Assembly: GCF_021495345.1 (NCBI RefSeq)
Contig: NZ_CP099397.1
Location: 2,604,001-2,668,000 of the forward strand
DNA length: 64,000 bases
Direction of reading: 5' to 3'
From: Pseudomonas hydrolytica
GTDB taxonomy: Bacteria > Pseudomonadota > Gammaproteobacteria > Pseudomonadales > Pseudomonadaceae
Shown here: one piece after another, positions 55,367 to 64,000 of the stretch
Layout: the number at the start of each line of letters is the position of its first letter
Numbering within the stretch: position 1 is the first letter of the stretch
The notes under the pieces: generated by a model
Database searches by the model: none
What the model saw: only the letters and a program-made list of their open reading frames with translations
What the model was told of the DNA's origin: nothing
Made by a program: the position numbers and the translations under genes

Positions 55367-55420
55367 GGTGCGCTGTGCGCACCGCTGCAAAATAACTCGG
55401 TGCGCACGGCGCACCCTACG
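55362..55420. repeat. Palindromic intergenic repeat, copy 2
   Basis: 23-base arms (55362-55384 and 55398-55420), one wobble, 13-base loop. The same gtagggtgcgc core as the copy at 47724. The left arm contains the TAG stop of the nitrate reductase gene; the right arm ends 11 bases before cobA. Confidence 0.87.
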
Positions 55421-55431
55421 AGGAACCCGAT

Positions 55432-56175
55432 ATGAACGCAAAAGTCTGGCTGGTGGGCGCTGGCCCCGGTGATCCCGAGCTGCTGACCCTCAAGGCGGTC
55501 AAGGCGCTGAACCAGGCCGAGATCGTGATGATCGACGATCTGGTCAACCCGGCCGTGCTCGAGCACTGCCCCGGCGCGCGTATCGTCTCGGTGGGCAAGC
55601 GAGGCGGCTGCCGCTCCACACCGCAGGCCTTTATCCATCGCCTGATGCTGCGCTACGCGCGCCAGGGCAAGTGCGTGGTGCGTCTTAAAGGCGGCGATCC
55701 CTGCATCTTCGGTCGCGGCAGCGAGGAAGCCGACTGGCTCGGCGCGCACGGCGTCGAGGTGGAGCTGGTCAACGGCATCACTGCCGGCCTGGCCGGCGCC
55801 ACCAACTGCGGCATCCCTCTGACGCTACGCGGCGTGGCGCGCGGTGTGACCCTGGTCACCGCCCATACCCAGGATGACAGCTCGCTGAACTGGCAGGCGC
55901 TGGCGCAGAGCGGCACCACCTTGGTGGTATATATGGGTGTAGCCAAACTGGCGGATATTCGCGACGGCCTGCTCGCCGGCGGCATGAGCGGCGAGATGCC
56001 GGTGGCCATGATCGAGAACGCCTCGTTGCCCGCACAGCGCGAGTGCCGCAGCCAACTGGCAGATATGGTCGCAGATGCCCGCGCCTTCGCCTTGCAGAGC
56101 CCGGCCATCCTGGTGATCGGCGAGGTCGCCCGCGCCAGCGCCCAGCTCGGAATGCCCCAACTCCTGCATGCCTGA
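55432..56175 (+). CDS. cobA: Uroporphyrinogen-III C-methyltransferase
   Basis: Makes precorrin-2, the branch point to siroheme needed by nirB and cysI. At 247 residues it is the single-domain SUMT form. Visible motifs: VWLVGAGPGDPELLTLKA (SAM-binding GAGPGD), LKGGDPCIFGRG, and GITAGLAGATNCGIPLTLRG. It ends the nitrate operon; a strong terminator follows. The dehydrogenase/ferrochelatase for the rest of siroheme synthesis is not in the window. Confidence 0.95.
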   Translation: MNAKVWLVGAGPGDPELLTLKAVKALNQAEIVMIDDLVNPAVLEHCPGARIVSVGKRGGCRSTPQAFIHRLMLRYARQGKCVVRLKGGDPCIFGRGSEEADWLGAHGVEVELVNGITAGLAGATNCGIPLTLRGVARGVTLVTAHTQDDSSLNWQALAQSGTTLVVYMGVAKLADIRDGLLAGGMSGEMPVAMIENASLPAQRECRSQLADMVADARAFALQSPAILVIGEVARASAQLGMPQLLHA

Positions 56176-56204
56176 CTGCTTCGCCTCCTGCGAAGGCATT
56201 GTTT

Positions 56205-56232
56205 GCCCGCCGTCCCCTTGGCGGGCTTTTTT
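56205..56232 (+). terminator. Intrinsic terminator of cobA
   Basis: gcccgcc and ggcgggc around an eight-base loop, followed by TTTTTT. Confidence 0.92.
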
Positions 56233-56245
56233 ATGCAGAAAAAAG

Positions 56246-56269
56246 AAAAACCCGGCCGAGGCCGGGTTT
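56246..56269 (-). terminator. Intrinsic terminator of oprF
   Basis: On the minus strand AACCCGGCC and GGCCGGGTT form a stem, followed by a T run. Confidence 0.92.
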
Positions 56270-56290
56270 CTCCTTACAGCACCAGAAGCA

Positions 56291-57274
56291 TTACTGCTTG
56301 ATCTGGGCTTCTACTTCGGCTTCAACGCGACGGTTGATGGCGCGGCCGGAGTCGGTGGCGTTGTCGGCTACCGGGCGGGTTTCGCCGTAACCAACAGCGT
56401 TCACGCGGTTGCCATCGACACCGTACTGGTTGACCAGCACGTTACGTACGGCGTTGGCACGACGCTCGGACAGACCCTGGTTGTAAGCGTCAGAACCGAC
56501 GGAGTCAGTGTGACCTTCAACGGTGGTAGTGGTCTGCGGGTACTGGTTCATGAAGTCAGCCAGGTTCTTGATGTCACCGTAGCTTTCTTCTTTGACGCGA
56601 TCCTTGTCGAAGTCGAACTTGACGTCCAGCTCGACGCGAACGGTTTCCATGGCCGGCTCAGGAGCAGGCTCAGGCATCGGCTCCGGAGCTGCAGCTACAG
56701 GGGCCGGAGCCGGGGCCGGCTTGCTGCCGCCACCGAAGTTCAGACCAACACCCACACCGGCTTGCCACTCGGTGTCGCCCTGGTCGATGTTGTACAGAGC
56801 GTCGACGCCGGCACGGGCGTAGAACATTTCGGTGAAGTAGTACTTGGCACCAGCGCCTGCAATGGCCAGAGTCGAGTGGTTACGGCCGCCGCTAGTAGTG
56901 TTGCTGATGCTCTGATGACCGAAACCTGCGGAGACGTAAGGACGCAGACCTACACCCGGCTGACCGAAGTGGTAGATGGCCTTCAGATCGGTCAGGCTGC
57001 CTTTGATGTCCTTGTTGCCGAGGTTACGCTCGCCACGAATGTCGTGGTATTCGCCGTAGGACAGCGCCAGTTCTACATCGTCGGTCAGGTAATAGCCAAT
57101 GCTGCCACCGAACAGGTTGCCTTCATCGTGGGCATAGCCACGCTGAGAGTCAGTGAAGTAGCGATTGACGAAGCCCTCCACCTCGACAGCGCCTTGGCCT
57201 TGCGCCAGCGCGCCGAAGGAAGTTGCGGCAACGAGAGAGCCAATGACTACGCCCAAGGTGTTTTTTACTTTCAT
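56291..57274 (-). CDS. oprF: Major outer-membrane porin OprF (OmpA family)
   Basis: A 327-residue outer-membrane protein. A signal peptide (ends FGALAQGQG) precedes an eight-strand beta barrel with C-terminal aromatic residues of strands (YFTEMFYARAGVDALY). A Pro/Ala linker (about 183-210) is followed by the OmpA-like peptidoglycan-binding domain (VEGHTDSVGSDAYNQGLSERRA). There is not a single cysteine, whereas P. aeruginosa OprF carries four in its linker region. It lies downstream of sigX, its known sigma factor partner. It anchors the outer membrane to the cell wall and forms a weak non-specific pore. Confidence 0.97.
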   Translation of the reverse strand: MKVKNTLGVVIGSLVAATSFGALAQGQGAVEVEGFVNRYFTDSQRGYAHDEGNLFGGSIGYYLTDDVELALSYGEYHDIRGERNLGNKDIKGSLTDLKAIYHFGQPGVGLRPYVSAGFGHQSISNTTSGGRNHSTLAIAGAGAKYYFTEMFYARAGVDALYNIDQGDTEWQAGVGVGLNFGGGSKPAPAPAPVAAAPEPMPEPAPEPAMETVRVELDVKFDFDKDRVKEESYGDIKNLADFMNQYPQTTTTVEGHTDSVGSDAYNQGLSERRANAVRNVLVNQYGVDGNRVNAVGYGETRPVADNATDSGRAINRRVEAEVEAQIKQ

Positions 57275-57338
57275 CCGTTAAATCCCCATCTTGGTGGTTA
57301 ATAAGTCGCCGCGAACATCACTCGGCAACTTGGCGGCG

Positions 57339-57370
57339 ATTTTATCAGGTTTCGCCACTCCCTTAGTGGT
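57339..57370 (-). promoter_or_regulatory. Hairpin and -10-like element between sigX and oprF
   Basis: On the minus strand CCACT-AAGGG-AGTGG is followed by GCGAAACC and, four bases on, GATAAAAT, about 65 bases before oprF. GATAAAAT resembles a -10; the hairpin could be a partial terminator of sigX. Position fits the oprF promoter, but no -35 is certain. Confidence 0.35.
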
Positions 57371-57382
57371 CGGGAAGCTGAA

Positions 57383-57973
57383 CTAAGTTTCGGAAGTTTC
57401 CGAAAATTTGTCCCGCAACCGATCCAATGCTCGCTTGTAGCGCATCTTCGTTGCGCTCAAGCCCATGTGCATGATGTCGGCAATCTCCTGGAACTCCAGT
57501 TCTGCGACAAATCGTAGCACCAGAATTTCGCGGTCGATCGGATTGACATGAACCAACCAGCGATCCAGACCGCCTCGCTCCTCGACTTTGGGTGTCTTTT
57601 CGTCGGAAGCTTCTTCGAGCGGATCCAGACTCAAGGCATCGATCAATCGACGCTTGCGCCGCTCTTTTCGGTACTGAGTGATGCACTCGTTGTAAGTGAT
57701 GCTGTACAGCCAGGTCTTGAACTTGGACTTGCCTTCGAAGTTCTTCAGGCCATATAGCACCTTCAGCATCACCTCCTGACAGACATCGTCGGCGTCCCTT
57801 TCGTTCCCCAGATAGCGCGCACATACGTTGAATAATGTGCGTTGGTAGCGCCTCATCAGCTCTTCATAAGCACGGGTGATGTGAAACAGCTCGTCATGGG
57901 CGCGCGCCACCAGCTCTTCATCGGTGAGCTCGCGGGGGTCATAGCGCGTGGGCAGGGATTGAGCTTTGTTCAA
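57383..57973 (-). CDS. sigX: ECF sigma factor SigX
   Basis: A 196-residue extracytoplasmic-function sigma factor. Region 2 reads YQRTLFNVCARYLGNERDADDVCQEVMLKVL with FKTWLYSITYNECI; region 4 reads LRFVAELEFQEIADIMHMGLSATKMRYKRALDRLRDKF. It has no anti-sigma factor gene beside it, as known for SigX. It drives oprF and genes for membrane fluidity. The start is a TTG (MNKAQSLPTRYD), the position where the family begins; no strong ribosome site is seen. Confidence 0.95.
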   Translation of the reverse strand: MNKAQSLPTRYDPRELTDEELVARAHDELFHITRAYEELMRRYQRTLFNVCARYLGNERDADDVCQEVMLKVLYGLKNFEGKSKFKTWLYSITYNECITQYRKERRKRRLIDALSLDPLEEASDEKTPKVEERGGLDRWLVHVNPIDREILVLRFVAELEFQEIADIMHMGLSATKMRYKRALDRLRDKFSETSET

Positions 57974-58000
57974 AACGAGTCGGGCCGACGGTCAGGACGA

Positions 58001-58031
58001 AAAGTGCCCGGCAGGTCATGCCTGCCGGGCA
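58001..58031 (-). terminator. Intrinsic terminator of cmpX
   Basis: A perfect 11-base stem tgcccggcagg / cctgccgggca around a five-base loop; on the minus strand CTTTTC follows. It separates cmpX from sigX. Confidence 0.9.
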
Positions 58032-58055
58032 GCTGCATAAAATAACAGATTGGCG

Positions 58056-58880
58056 TCAGCGACTGTTCACGCGTTGTTCGAGCATCACCCGATTGGCCAC
58101 CGAAACCAGCTCGCCGGCATCGGTCAACAGAATGGTTTTCACCGTGCCGATCTCTTCGATCTGGCCTTCGACCTCGCCGACCTGCACCTGTTGCCCGACT
58201 TGGTACAACTCGCGCACGTAGATGCCTGCCAGGATCTGGCTGGCGATGTCGCGACTGCCCAGCCCCAGGGCCAGGGCGACCGCCAGACCGACCGAGATCA
58301 GGACGATGGCGATGACGTTGTTGAGCAGATCGGTCTTGACCTCGAGCTGGCCGATGGCCACCGAGATGCTGATGATGATCACCAGGCCTTGGGCCACGCG
58401 ACCGAGACCATGGGCATATTCCAGGCCGACGCCTTCGGCGGCGCCACGCACCAGGCTGCTGACCAGTTGCGCCAGCAGTACGCCGGCCAGCAACACCAGG
58501 GCCGCACCGAAGACCTTGGGCAAGTACAGCGCCAGCACGTCGAGGGTGGCGGATACGCGTTGCAGGCCAAGCGATTCGGCAGCCGAAACCAGGAAGATCA
58601 GCAGCACGAACCAGTAGACGATCTTGCCGATCAGGGTCGAAACCGACGCCTGGATCCCCACACGGGCCAACAGCTTGGTCAGCCCGGTACCCATCATCAG
58701 ACGGTCCAGCCCTACCTTGCCGAGCAGCTTGGACAGCAGGGTGTCGAGCAGTTTGGCCACGACGAAGCCGAGCAGCACCAGCACCAGGGCGACGAACAGA
58801 TTGGGGATGAAGCCGGCAACCTTGGTCCACAGTGCGGTCATCGCGGAGATCAGGCTTTGGGTCCAGGGATCGAGTTCCAT
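58056..58880 (-). CDS. cmpX: MscS-family small-conductance channel CmpX
   Basis: A 274-residue membrane protein with about five spans. The last is the pore-lining helix (VLISVGLAVALALGLGSRDIASQILAG), followed by the short beta domain (VGQQVQVGEVEGQIEEIGTVKTILLTDAGE), a truncated MscS-like module. Homologues in Pseudomonas affect membrane stress and SigX activity. It is in the conserved order cmaX-crfX-cmpX-sigX-oprF. The ATG at 58880 nearly abuts the crfX stop at 58882. Confidence 0.93.
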   Translation of the reverse strand: MELDPWTQSLISAMTALWTKVAGFIPNLFVALVLVLLGFVVAKLLDTLLSKLLGKVGLDRLMMGTGLTKLLARVGIQASVSTLIGKIVYWFVLLIFLVSAAESLGLQRVSATLDVLALYLPKVFGAALVLLAGVLLAQLVSSLVRGAAEGVGLEYAHGLGRVAQGLVIIISISVAIGQLEVKTDLLNNVIAIVLISVGLAVALALGLGSRDIASQILAGIYVRELYQVGQQVQVGEVEGQIEEIGTVKTILLTDAGELVSVANRVMLEQRVNSR

Positions 58881-58881
58881 T

Positions 58882-59127
58882 TCAGTCGGCCTTATCAGCA
58901 GAAACAGGGGGTTGAGTACGGCGAGAAACTGGCGCGACATGCGCCGAACCGTTGTTCAGGGCAATCATCAGCGCCTGCAGCCAGTGGCCTATCAGGCTGA
59001 ACAGATCGCCAGCGCCGACCTGGCGATTGGCGGTCTTGAGCACCCGATGCAGGCAGGCATCGTCGTCATGGCTGGACGGCGATGACTTGAGCAGGTCGCG
59101 TAGAGACTCTTCGAATGGATCGTGCAT
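58882..59127 (-). CDS. crfX: CrfX, small protein of the sigX-oprF cluster
   Basis: An 81-residue protein: acidic start (MHDPFEESLRDLLKSSPSSHDDD), a hydrophobic helix (LFSLIGHWLQALMIAL), then a polar tail. It is recognised by its place between cmaX and cmpX; the name follows Pseudomonas usage, the function is unknown. The ATG at 59127 has GAGGTG upstream. The gene ends one base before the cmpX start, implying coupled translation. Confidence 0.85.
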   Translation of the reverse strand: MHDPFEESLRDLLKSSPSSHDDDACLHRVLKTANRQVGAGDLFSLIGHWLQALMIALNNGSAHVAPVSRRTQPPVSADKAD

Positions 59128-59182
59128 GCGCACCTCACGGGATGTCACGGCTAGACGCAGTGGCGGGCAGATGAGTCACACA

Positions 59183-60169
59183 TCACAACCAGCGCCAGCG
59201 GCGAAACAACAGCAGCAGACCCAGCGCCAACGCAGCTATCAGGCCACAGGCGACCAGAAAACCCACCGAGCTGTCGGCGCCGGGAATGCCGCCGACGTTG
59301 ATGCCCAGCAGGCCGGTGATGAAGGTCAACGGCAGAAACAGTACGGCGGTGATGCTGAAGCGATACATCAGGCGGTTCATGCGCTCGTTCAAGCGCCGGC
59401 TTTCCGCCTCGAGAACCAGATTGGCGCGCTCGCGGATGAGCTCCAGCTCCTCCAGATAGCGGGTCAGGCGGTTGTTGAGCTCGTTCCAGTAATCCTCGTC
59501 ATCTTCCATGAACCAGACCTGGCGATTGCGTACCAGCTGAGCGTAGAGGTCGCGCTGCGGCGACAGAAAGCGACGCAACGCAGCCGCCCGGCGGCGCAAC
59601 TGGAGCATCAGGCTGTGGTCGGGGCGATAGCGTTCATCGGCATCCAGCCCGTCCTCTTCTTCGTCGAGCGCCTCGCTCAGCTCGGTGATCAGGTCATCGA
59701 CCCGGTCGGTCAGATAGCGGGCCAGATCAAGTAGAAGCTCTGAAGCACTTTTCGGCCCACGGCCGGCCTCGAAGTCGGCGATCAGGGCTTCGGTCGCCCG
59801 CAGCGGCCGCAGACGCAGGGAAATCACGCGGCGGGCATCGGCGAAGATGCGCACCGAGACCATGTCTTCCGGCTCTGCACCGGGATTGCGGTTGACCCCG
59901 CGCAGGAACAGCAACAGTTCGTCGTCGGGCAGGGGCAGCAGGCGCGGACGGGTGTTTTCCTCGAGCAGCAGGTTGCAGCTGAATTCATCCAGCCCACTGT
60001 TCTCGCGCAACCAGCGCTGCGCCTGAGGCTGACCACGATCCCAGTGCAACCACAGGCTTTCCCACTCGCGCAGCTGCAGGTCGTCCAGCTCTGCGGGACA
60101 AATGCTGCGGGCACCACCCTGCCCATCGAGCACGAAGGCATGCAACAACGCGGAGTCGTAAGCCTGCAT
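59183..60169 (-). CDS. cmaX: CorA/ZntB-family metal transporter CmaX
   Basis: A 328-residue transporter. A large cytoplasmic alpha/beta domain with acidic coiled helices (ELSEALDEEEDGLDADERY) leads to two C-terminal spans. The loop between them carries GINVGGIPG, the ZntB-type variant of the CorA GMN filter, which suggests zinc or nickel efflux/uptake rather than magnesium alone. It heads the cmaX-crfX-cmpX group. Confidence 0.93.
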   Translation of the reverse strand: MQAYDSALLHAFVLDGQGGARSICPAELDDLQLREWESLWLHWDRGQPQAQRWLRENSGLDEFSCNLLLEENTRPRLLPLPDDELLLFLRGVNRNPGAEPEDMVSVRIFADARRVISLRLRPLRATEALIADFEAGRGPKSASELLLDLARYLTDRVDDLITELSEALDEEEDGLDADERYRPDHSLMLQLRRRAAALRRFLSPQRDLYAQLVRNRQVWFMEDDEDYWNELNNRLTRYLEELELIRERANLVLEAESRRLNERMNRLMYRFSITAVLFLPLTFITGLLGINVGGIPGADSSVGFLVACGLIAALALGLLLLFRRWRWL

Positions 60170-60174
60170 CCGGG

Positions 60175-60663
60175 TTATTCCGGCATGCTCAGCGCTTGCG
60201 GGGAGACGATGATGCCGTTGTTGTCGGCATACAGGTATTCGCCCGGCTTGAAGGTCACGCCACCGAAGGTGACCGGCACGTTGAGGTCGCCGATACCGCG
60301 CTTGTCGGTCTTCATCGGGTGGCTGGCCAGCGCCTGCACGCCCAGATCCGTCTGCGCAATCACATCCACATCACGGATGCAGCCATAGACGACGATGCCC
60401 GCCCAGCCATTCTTGGCAGCCTTCTCCGCAAGCATGTCCCCCAGCAGCGCCCGGCGCAGCGAGCCGCCGCCATCGACCACCAGCACACGCCCTTCACCCG
60501 GCAGGTCGACCTGTTCCTTTACCAGCGAATTGTCCTCATGGCACTTGATGGTCACCATCTGACCACCGAAGGAGTCGCGACCACCGTAGTTGGCGAACAT
60601 CGGCTCGACCACCTGGACCAGCTCCGGATAGGCGTCGCACAGATCTGGGGTGATGTAGTGCAT
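60175..60663 (-). CDS. rraA: RraA-family protein (RNase E regulator/HMG aldolase fold)
   Basis: A 162-residue protein with the RraA fold: [73 protein letters not shown]. In E. coli it inhibits RNase E; some homologues are 4-hydroxy-4-methyl-2-oxoglutarate aldolases, which need a G-x20-R-D motif, and an RD pair is present (CIRDVD). The ribosome site is AAGGAG, seven bases before the ATG. It ends six bases before cmaX begins. Confidence 0.93.
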   Translation of the reverse strand: MHYITPDLCDAYPELVQVVEPMFANYGGRDSFGGQMVTIKCHEDNSLVKEQVDLPGEGRVLVVDGGGSLRRALLGDMLAEKAAKNGWAGIVVYGCIRDVDVIAQTDLGVQALASHPMKTDKRGIGDLNVPVTFGGVTFKPGEYLYADNNGIIVSPQALSMPE

Positions 60664-60915
60664 GGCAAAACTCCTTTCAACGATGAATGAGGTGGCAACC
60701 CAGGGCTCTAAACCGAGGTGTTCAACGACACAGGCAGTTTCAAATCAAGGACAACTCGGCATGCGGGGCGTTCAGCGGCAACGAAGCGTGGCACGAGAAT
60801 GCTTGGCGCCAACGCGATGAACATGCGACCACCGGCTGCCCGGTAAATGACCGCGACCTTTAGCGGCGTCACATATTACCGGTATGCGTGCGACGAAGAA
60901 ACGACCCGAACAGGC

Positions 60916-61905
60916 TCAGCCGCCCACACTCGCCGCTTCCTCGCTGAAACCTGCCGGCAGTTGCAGGTGTTGCAGCCAGTATTCGGTGAGCGGCCACACC
61001 TCACGCTGCGCTTCCTTGCTGACCAGCATCTCGATATGGCCGAAGTCGCTGGAAAAACCATTGCTCTTGCCCAGCAGCAGAAACTGCGTCGGCGCTGCGC
61101 TGCATTGCTCCAGCAACTTGCGGCAAGCCCAGGCAGGGTCCTGATGATCCGCCACGGCGCCGACCGCCAGAATGGGCAGACGCACCTGGGTCAGCCCTGT
61201 CCACCAGTCCTGCTCGCGATCGCCGAAGCGGCCGAACAGGCCCAGCCAGCGCAGGGTTTCCTGAGCCAGGCCAATGGGTTCGTCTTCCGGTCCCCGCTTC
61301 AGTCGTCGCCCGGATAGATAGGGAAAGGCGCGCAGCAGCAACCGAGCTCCCCACTCCACCGGCGGCAGCTTCAGCGGCCAGTAGATGCGGCTGATCTGGC
61401 TGCCGAACCACGCCGCCGAGCGGGCGCGCGACTCATCGAGGAAGCCACCACCCAGCGCCGCCGCCAGGATCACGCCACCGAGGGAGTGTCCGATCCAGTG
61501 TGCGGCCTGCCCGCTCTGCTCGAAGATGAAATCGGCAACGGCCGGCAGATCGTAACGCACGTACTGCGCCACGTTGTTGCTTCGGTAGCTGTCATTGCGT
61601 GGTGACAGGCCATGACCGCGCATTTCGGCGATCCACACATCGAAACCGGCACGCGCCAGGTAGGCGCCCAGGCCGATGCCCTTGGGCGAATACCAGAAGC
61701 GACGATTGGAGAAGCTGCCGTGCAGCAGTACCACCGGCACGCCCCGCTCGCCCTCGGCGCCGGCCAGGCCCAGGCGGGTCAGGGCCAGTTCGACAGTGCA
61801 ATCGGGGCTGTTGTTGGGTTTGAGGAGGTAGACGTCCTCGCTCAGATCACCGCGCAACTCGGCGCTGATCAGGGCGACGGGGAAAAGCTCACTGCTGCTT
61901 TGCAT
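60916..61905 (-). CDS. Alpha/beta-hydrolase
   Basis: A 329-residue hydrolase. Visible: oxyanion loop PVVLLHGSFSNRRFW, nucleophile elbow WIGHSLGGVILAAAL (serine at about 143), MRGHGLS, and the catalytic histidine in SDFGHIEMLVS. No signal peptide or membrane span. The substrate is probably an ester or lipid. It lies between ppsA and rraA on the same strand, with a terminator separating it from ppsA. Confidence 0.9.
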   Translation of the reverse strand: MQSSSELFPVALISAELRGDLSEDVYLLKPNNSPDCTVELALTRLGLAGAEGERGVPVVLLHGSFSNRRFWYSPKGIGLGAYLARAGFDVWIAEMRGHGLSPRNDSYRSNNVAQYVRYDLPAVADFIFEQSGQAAHWIGHSLGGVILAAALGGGFLDESRARSAAWFGSQISRIYWPLKLPPVEWGARLLLRAFPYLSGRRLKRGPEDEPIGLAQETLRWLGLFGRFGDREQDWWTGLTQVRLPILAVGAVADHQDPAWACRKLLEQCSAAPTQFLLLGKSNGFSSDFGHIEMLVSKEAQREVWPLTEYWLQHLQLPAGFSEEAASVGG

Positions 61906-62045
61906 GGATCGGGTGACCGCAATGGCGCTGTGCCAGAAATAAAGACGACACTCGGAAAAAACCTCGAAGACGATGCTTCACATCGATTGCGATGCCCGCC
62001 CGTTGGCCGCCACGCCGCTGGCGACGCGGCGGTTCCCGGGGCACT

Positions 62046-62072
62046 AAAAAGGGCGGGATCAACCCGCCCTTG
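62046..62072 (-). terminator. Intrinsic terminator of ppsA
   Basis: On the minus strand AAGGGCGGG pairs with CCCGCCCTT around a five-base loop and is followed by a T run. Confidence 0.93.
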
Positions 62073-62092
62073 TGCACATCGATGATCGCGCC

Positions 62093-64000
<1,908 letters not shown>

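Noticed and set aside
60790..60806. Sigma-54-like TGGCACGAGAATGCT
   Set aside because: GG and GC are nine rather than ten bases apart, and no gene lies downstream on that strand.

Overview
The window is GC-rich and gene-dense, and it reads as chromosomal DNA of a Pseudomonas species. The evidence is established Pseudomonas gene groups: cmaX-crfX-cmpX-sigX-oprF beside cobA and the nitrate/nitrite reductase genes; earP-efp with an EF-P carrying Arg32; cysI followed by a DUF934 gene downstream of metH; and a REP element of the common Pseudomonas type. The species cannot be named from the sequence alone; a lineage near P. mendocina/P. oleovorans is only a guess. Both ends cut a gene: metH on the left lacks its start, and ppsA on the right (minus strand) lacks its N-terminal part.

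Layout. 1-6.8 kb: metH, an OsmE-like lipoprotein, a 28-residue membrane peptide, DUF1883 and DUF5924 proteins, and an RlmN/Cfr-family paralogue. 6.8-16 kb: a chemoreceptor with a clear sigma-28 promoter, an AraC regulator/FAD oxidoreductase pair, a large DUF1631-GGDEF-EAL protein, and an orphan periplasmic binding protein. 16-19 kb: sulfite reductase cysI with its DUF934 partner. 19-33 kb: housekeeping and accessory genes (DEAD-box helicase, spermidine-synthase fold protein, FMO/BASS pair, class II DAHP synthase, LoiP-like protease, YcaQ glycosylase, transporters, LysR regulators). 33-35 kb: efp-earP. 35.1-36.9 kb: remnant of an integrative element in tRNA-Ser, bounded by 35-bp direct repeats and holding only a truncated integrase. 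37-39 kb: a crotonase, a lipoprotein, and a small gene behind a canonical LexA box.

39.1-56.2 kb is a nitrate assimilation region: ABC nitrate transporter (nrtABC), MFS nitrate transporter (nasA), a PP2C/kinase fusion, nirBD, nitrate reductase and cobA (siroheme precursor), with an alginate lyase, a YejM-like hydrolase and a thioesterase in between. The most notable signal is regulatory. The three nitrate transcription units (nrtABC, nasA, nirBD-nitrate reductase) each have a sigma-54 -24/-12 promoter, then a leader with two hexaloop hairpins whose loops carry A1 and G4 (the ANTAR-protein recognition pattern), then an intrinsic terminator whose left arm overlaps the second hairpin. Nitrogen limitation (NtrC/sigma-54) and nitrate (NasT- or NasR-type antitermination) would therefore act on all three in the same two-step way. 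No ANTAR protein gene was recognised in the window, so the regulator must act in trans.

56.2-64 kb: oprF, sigX, cmpX, crfX, cmaX, rraA, an alpha/beta hydrolase and ppsA, all on the minus strand. Functions are assigned from recognised motifs and family knowledge; no database search was run. Promoter, hairpin and leader calls come from reading the bases.
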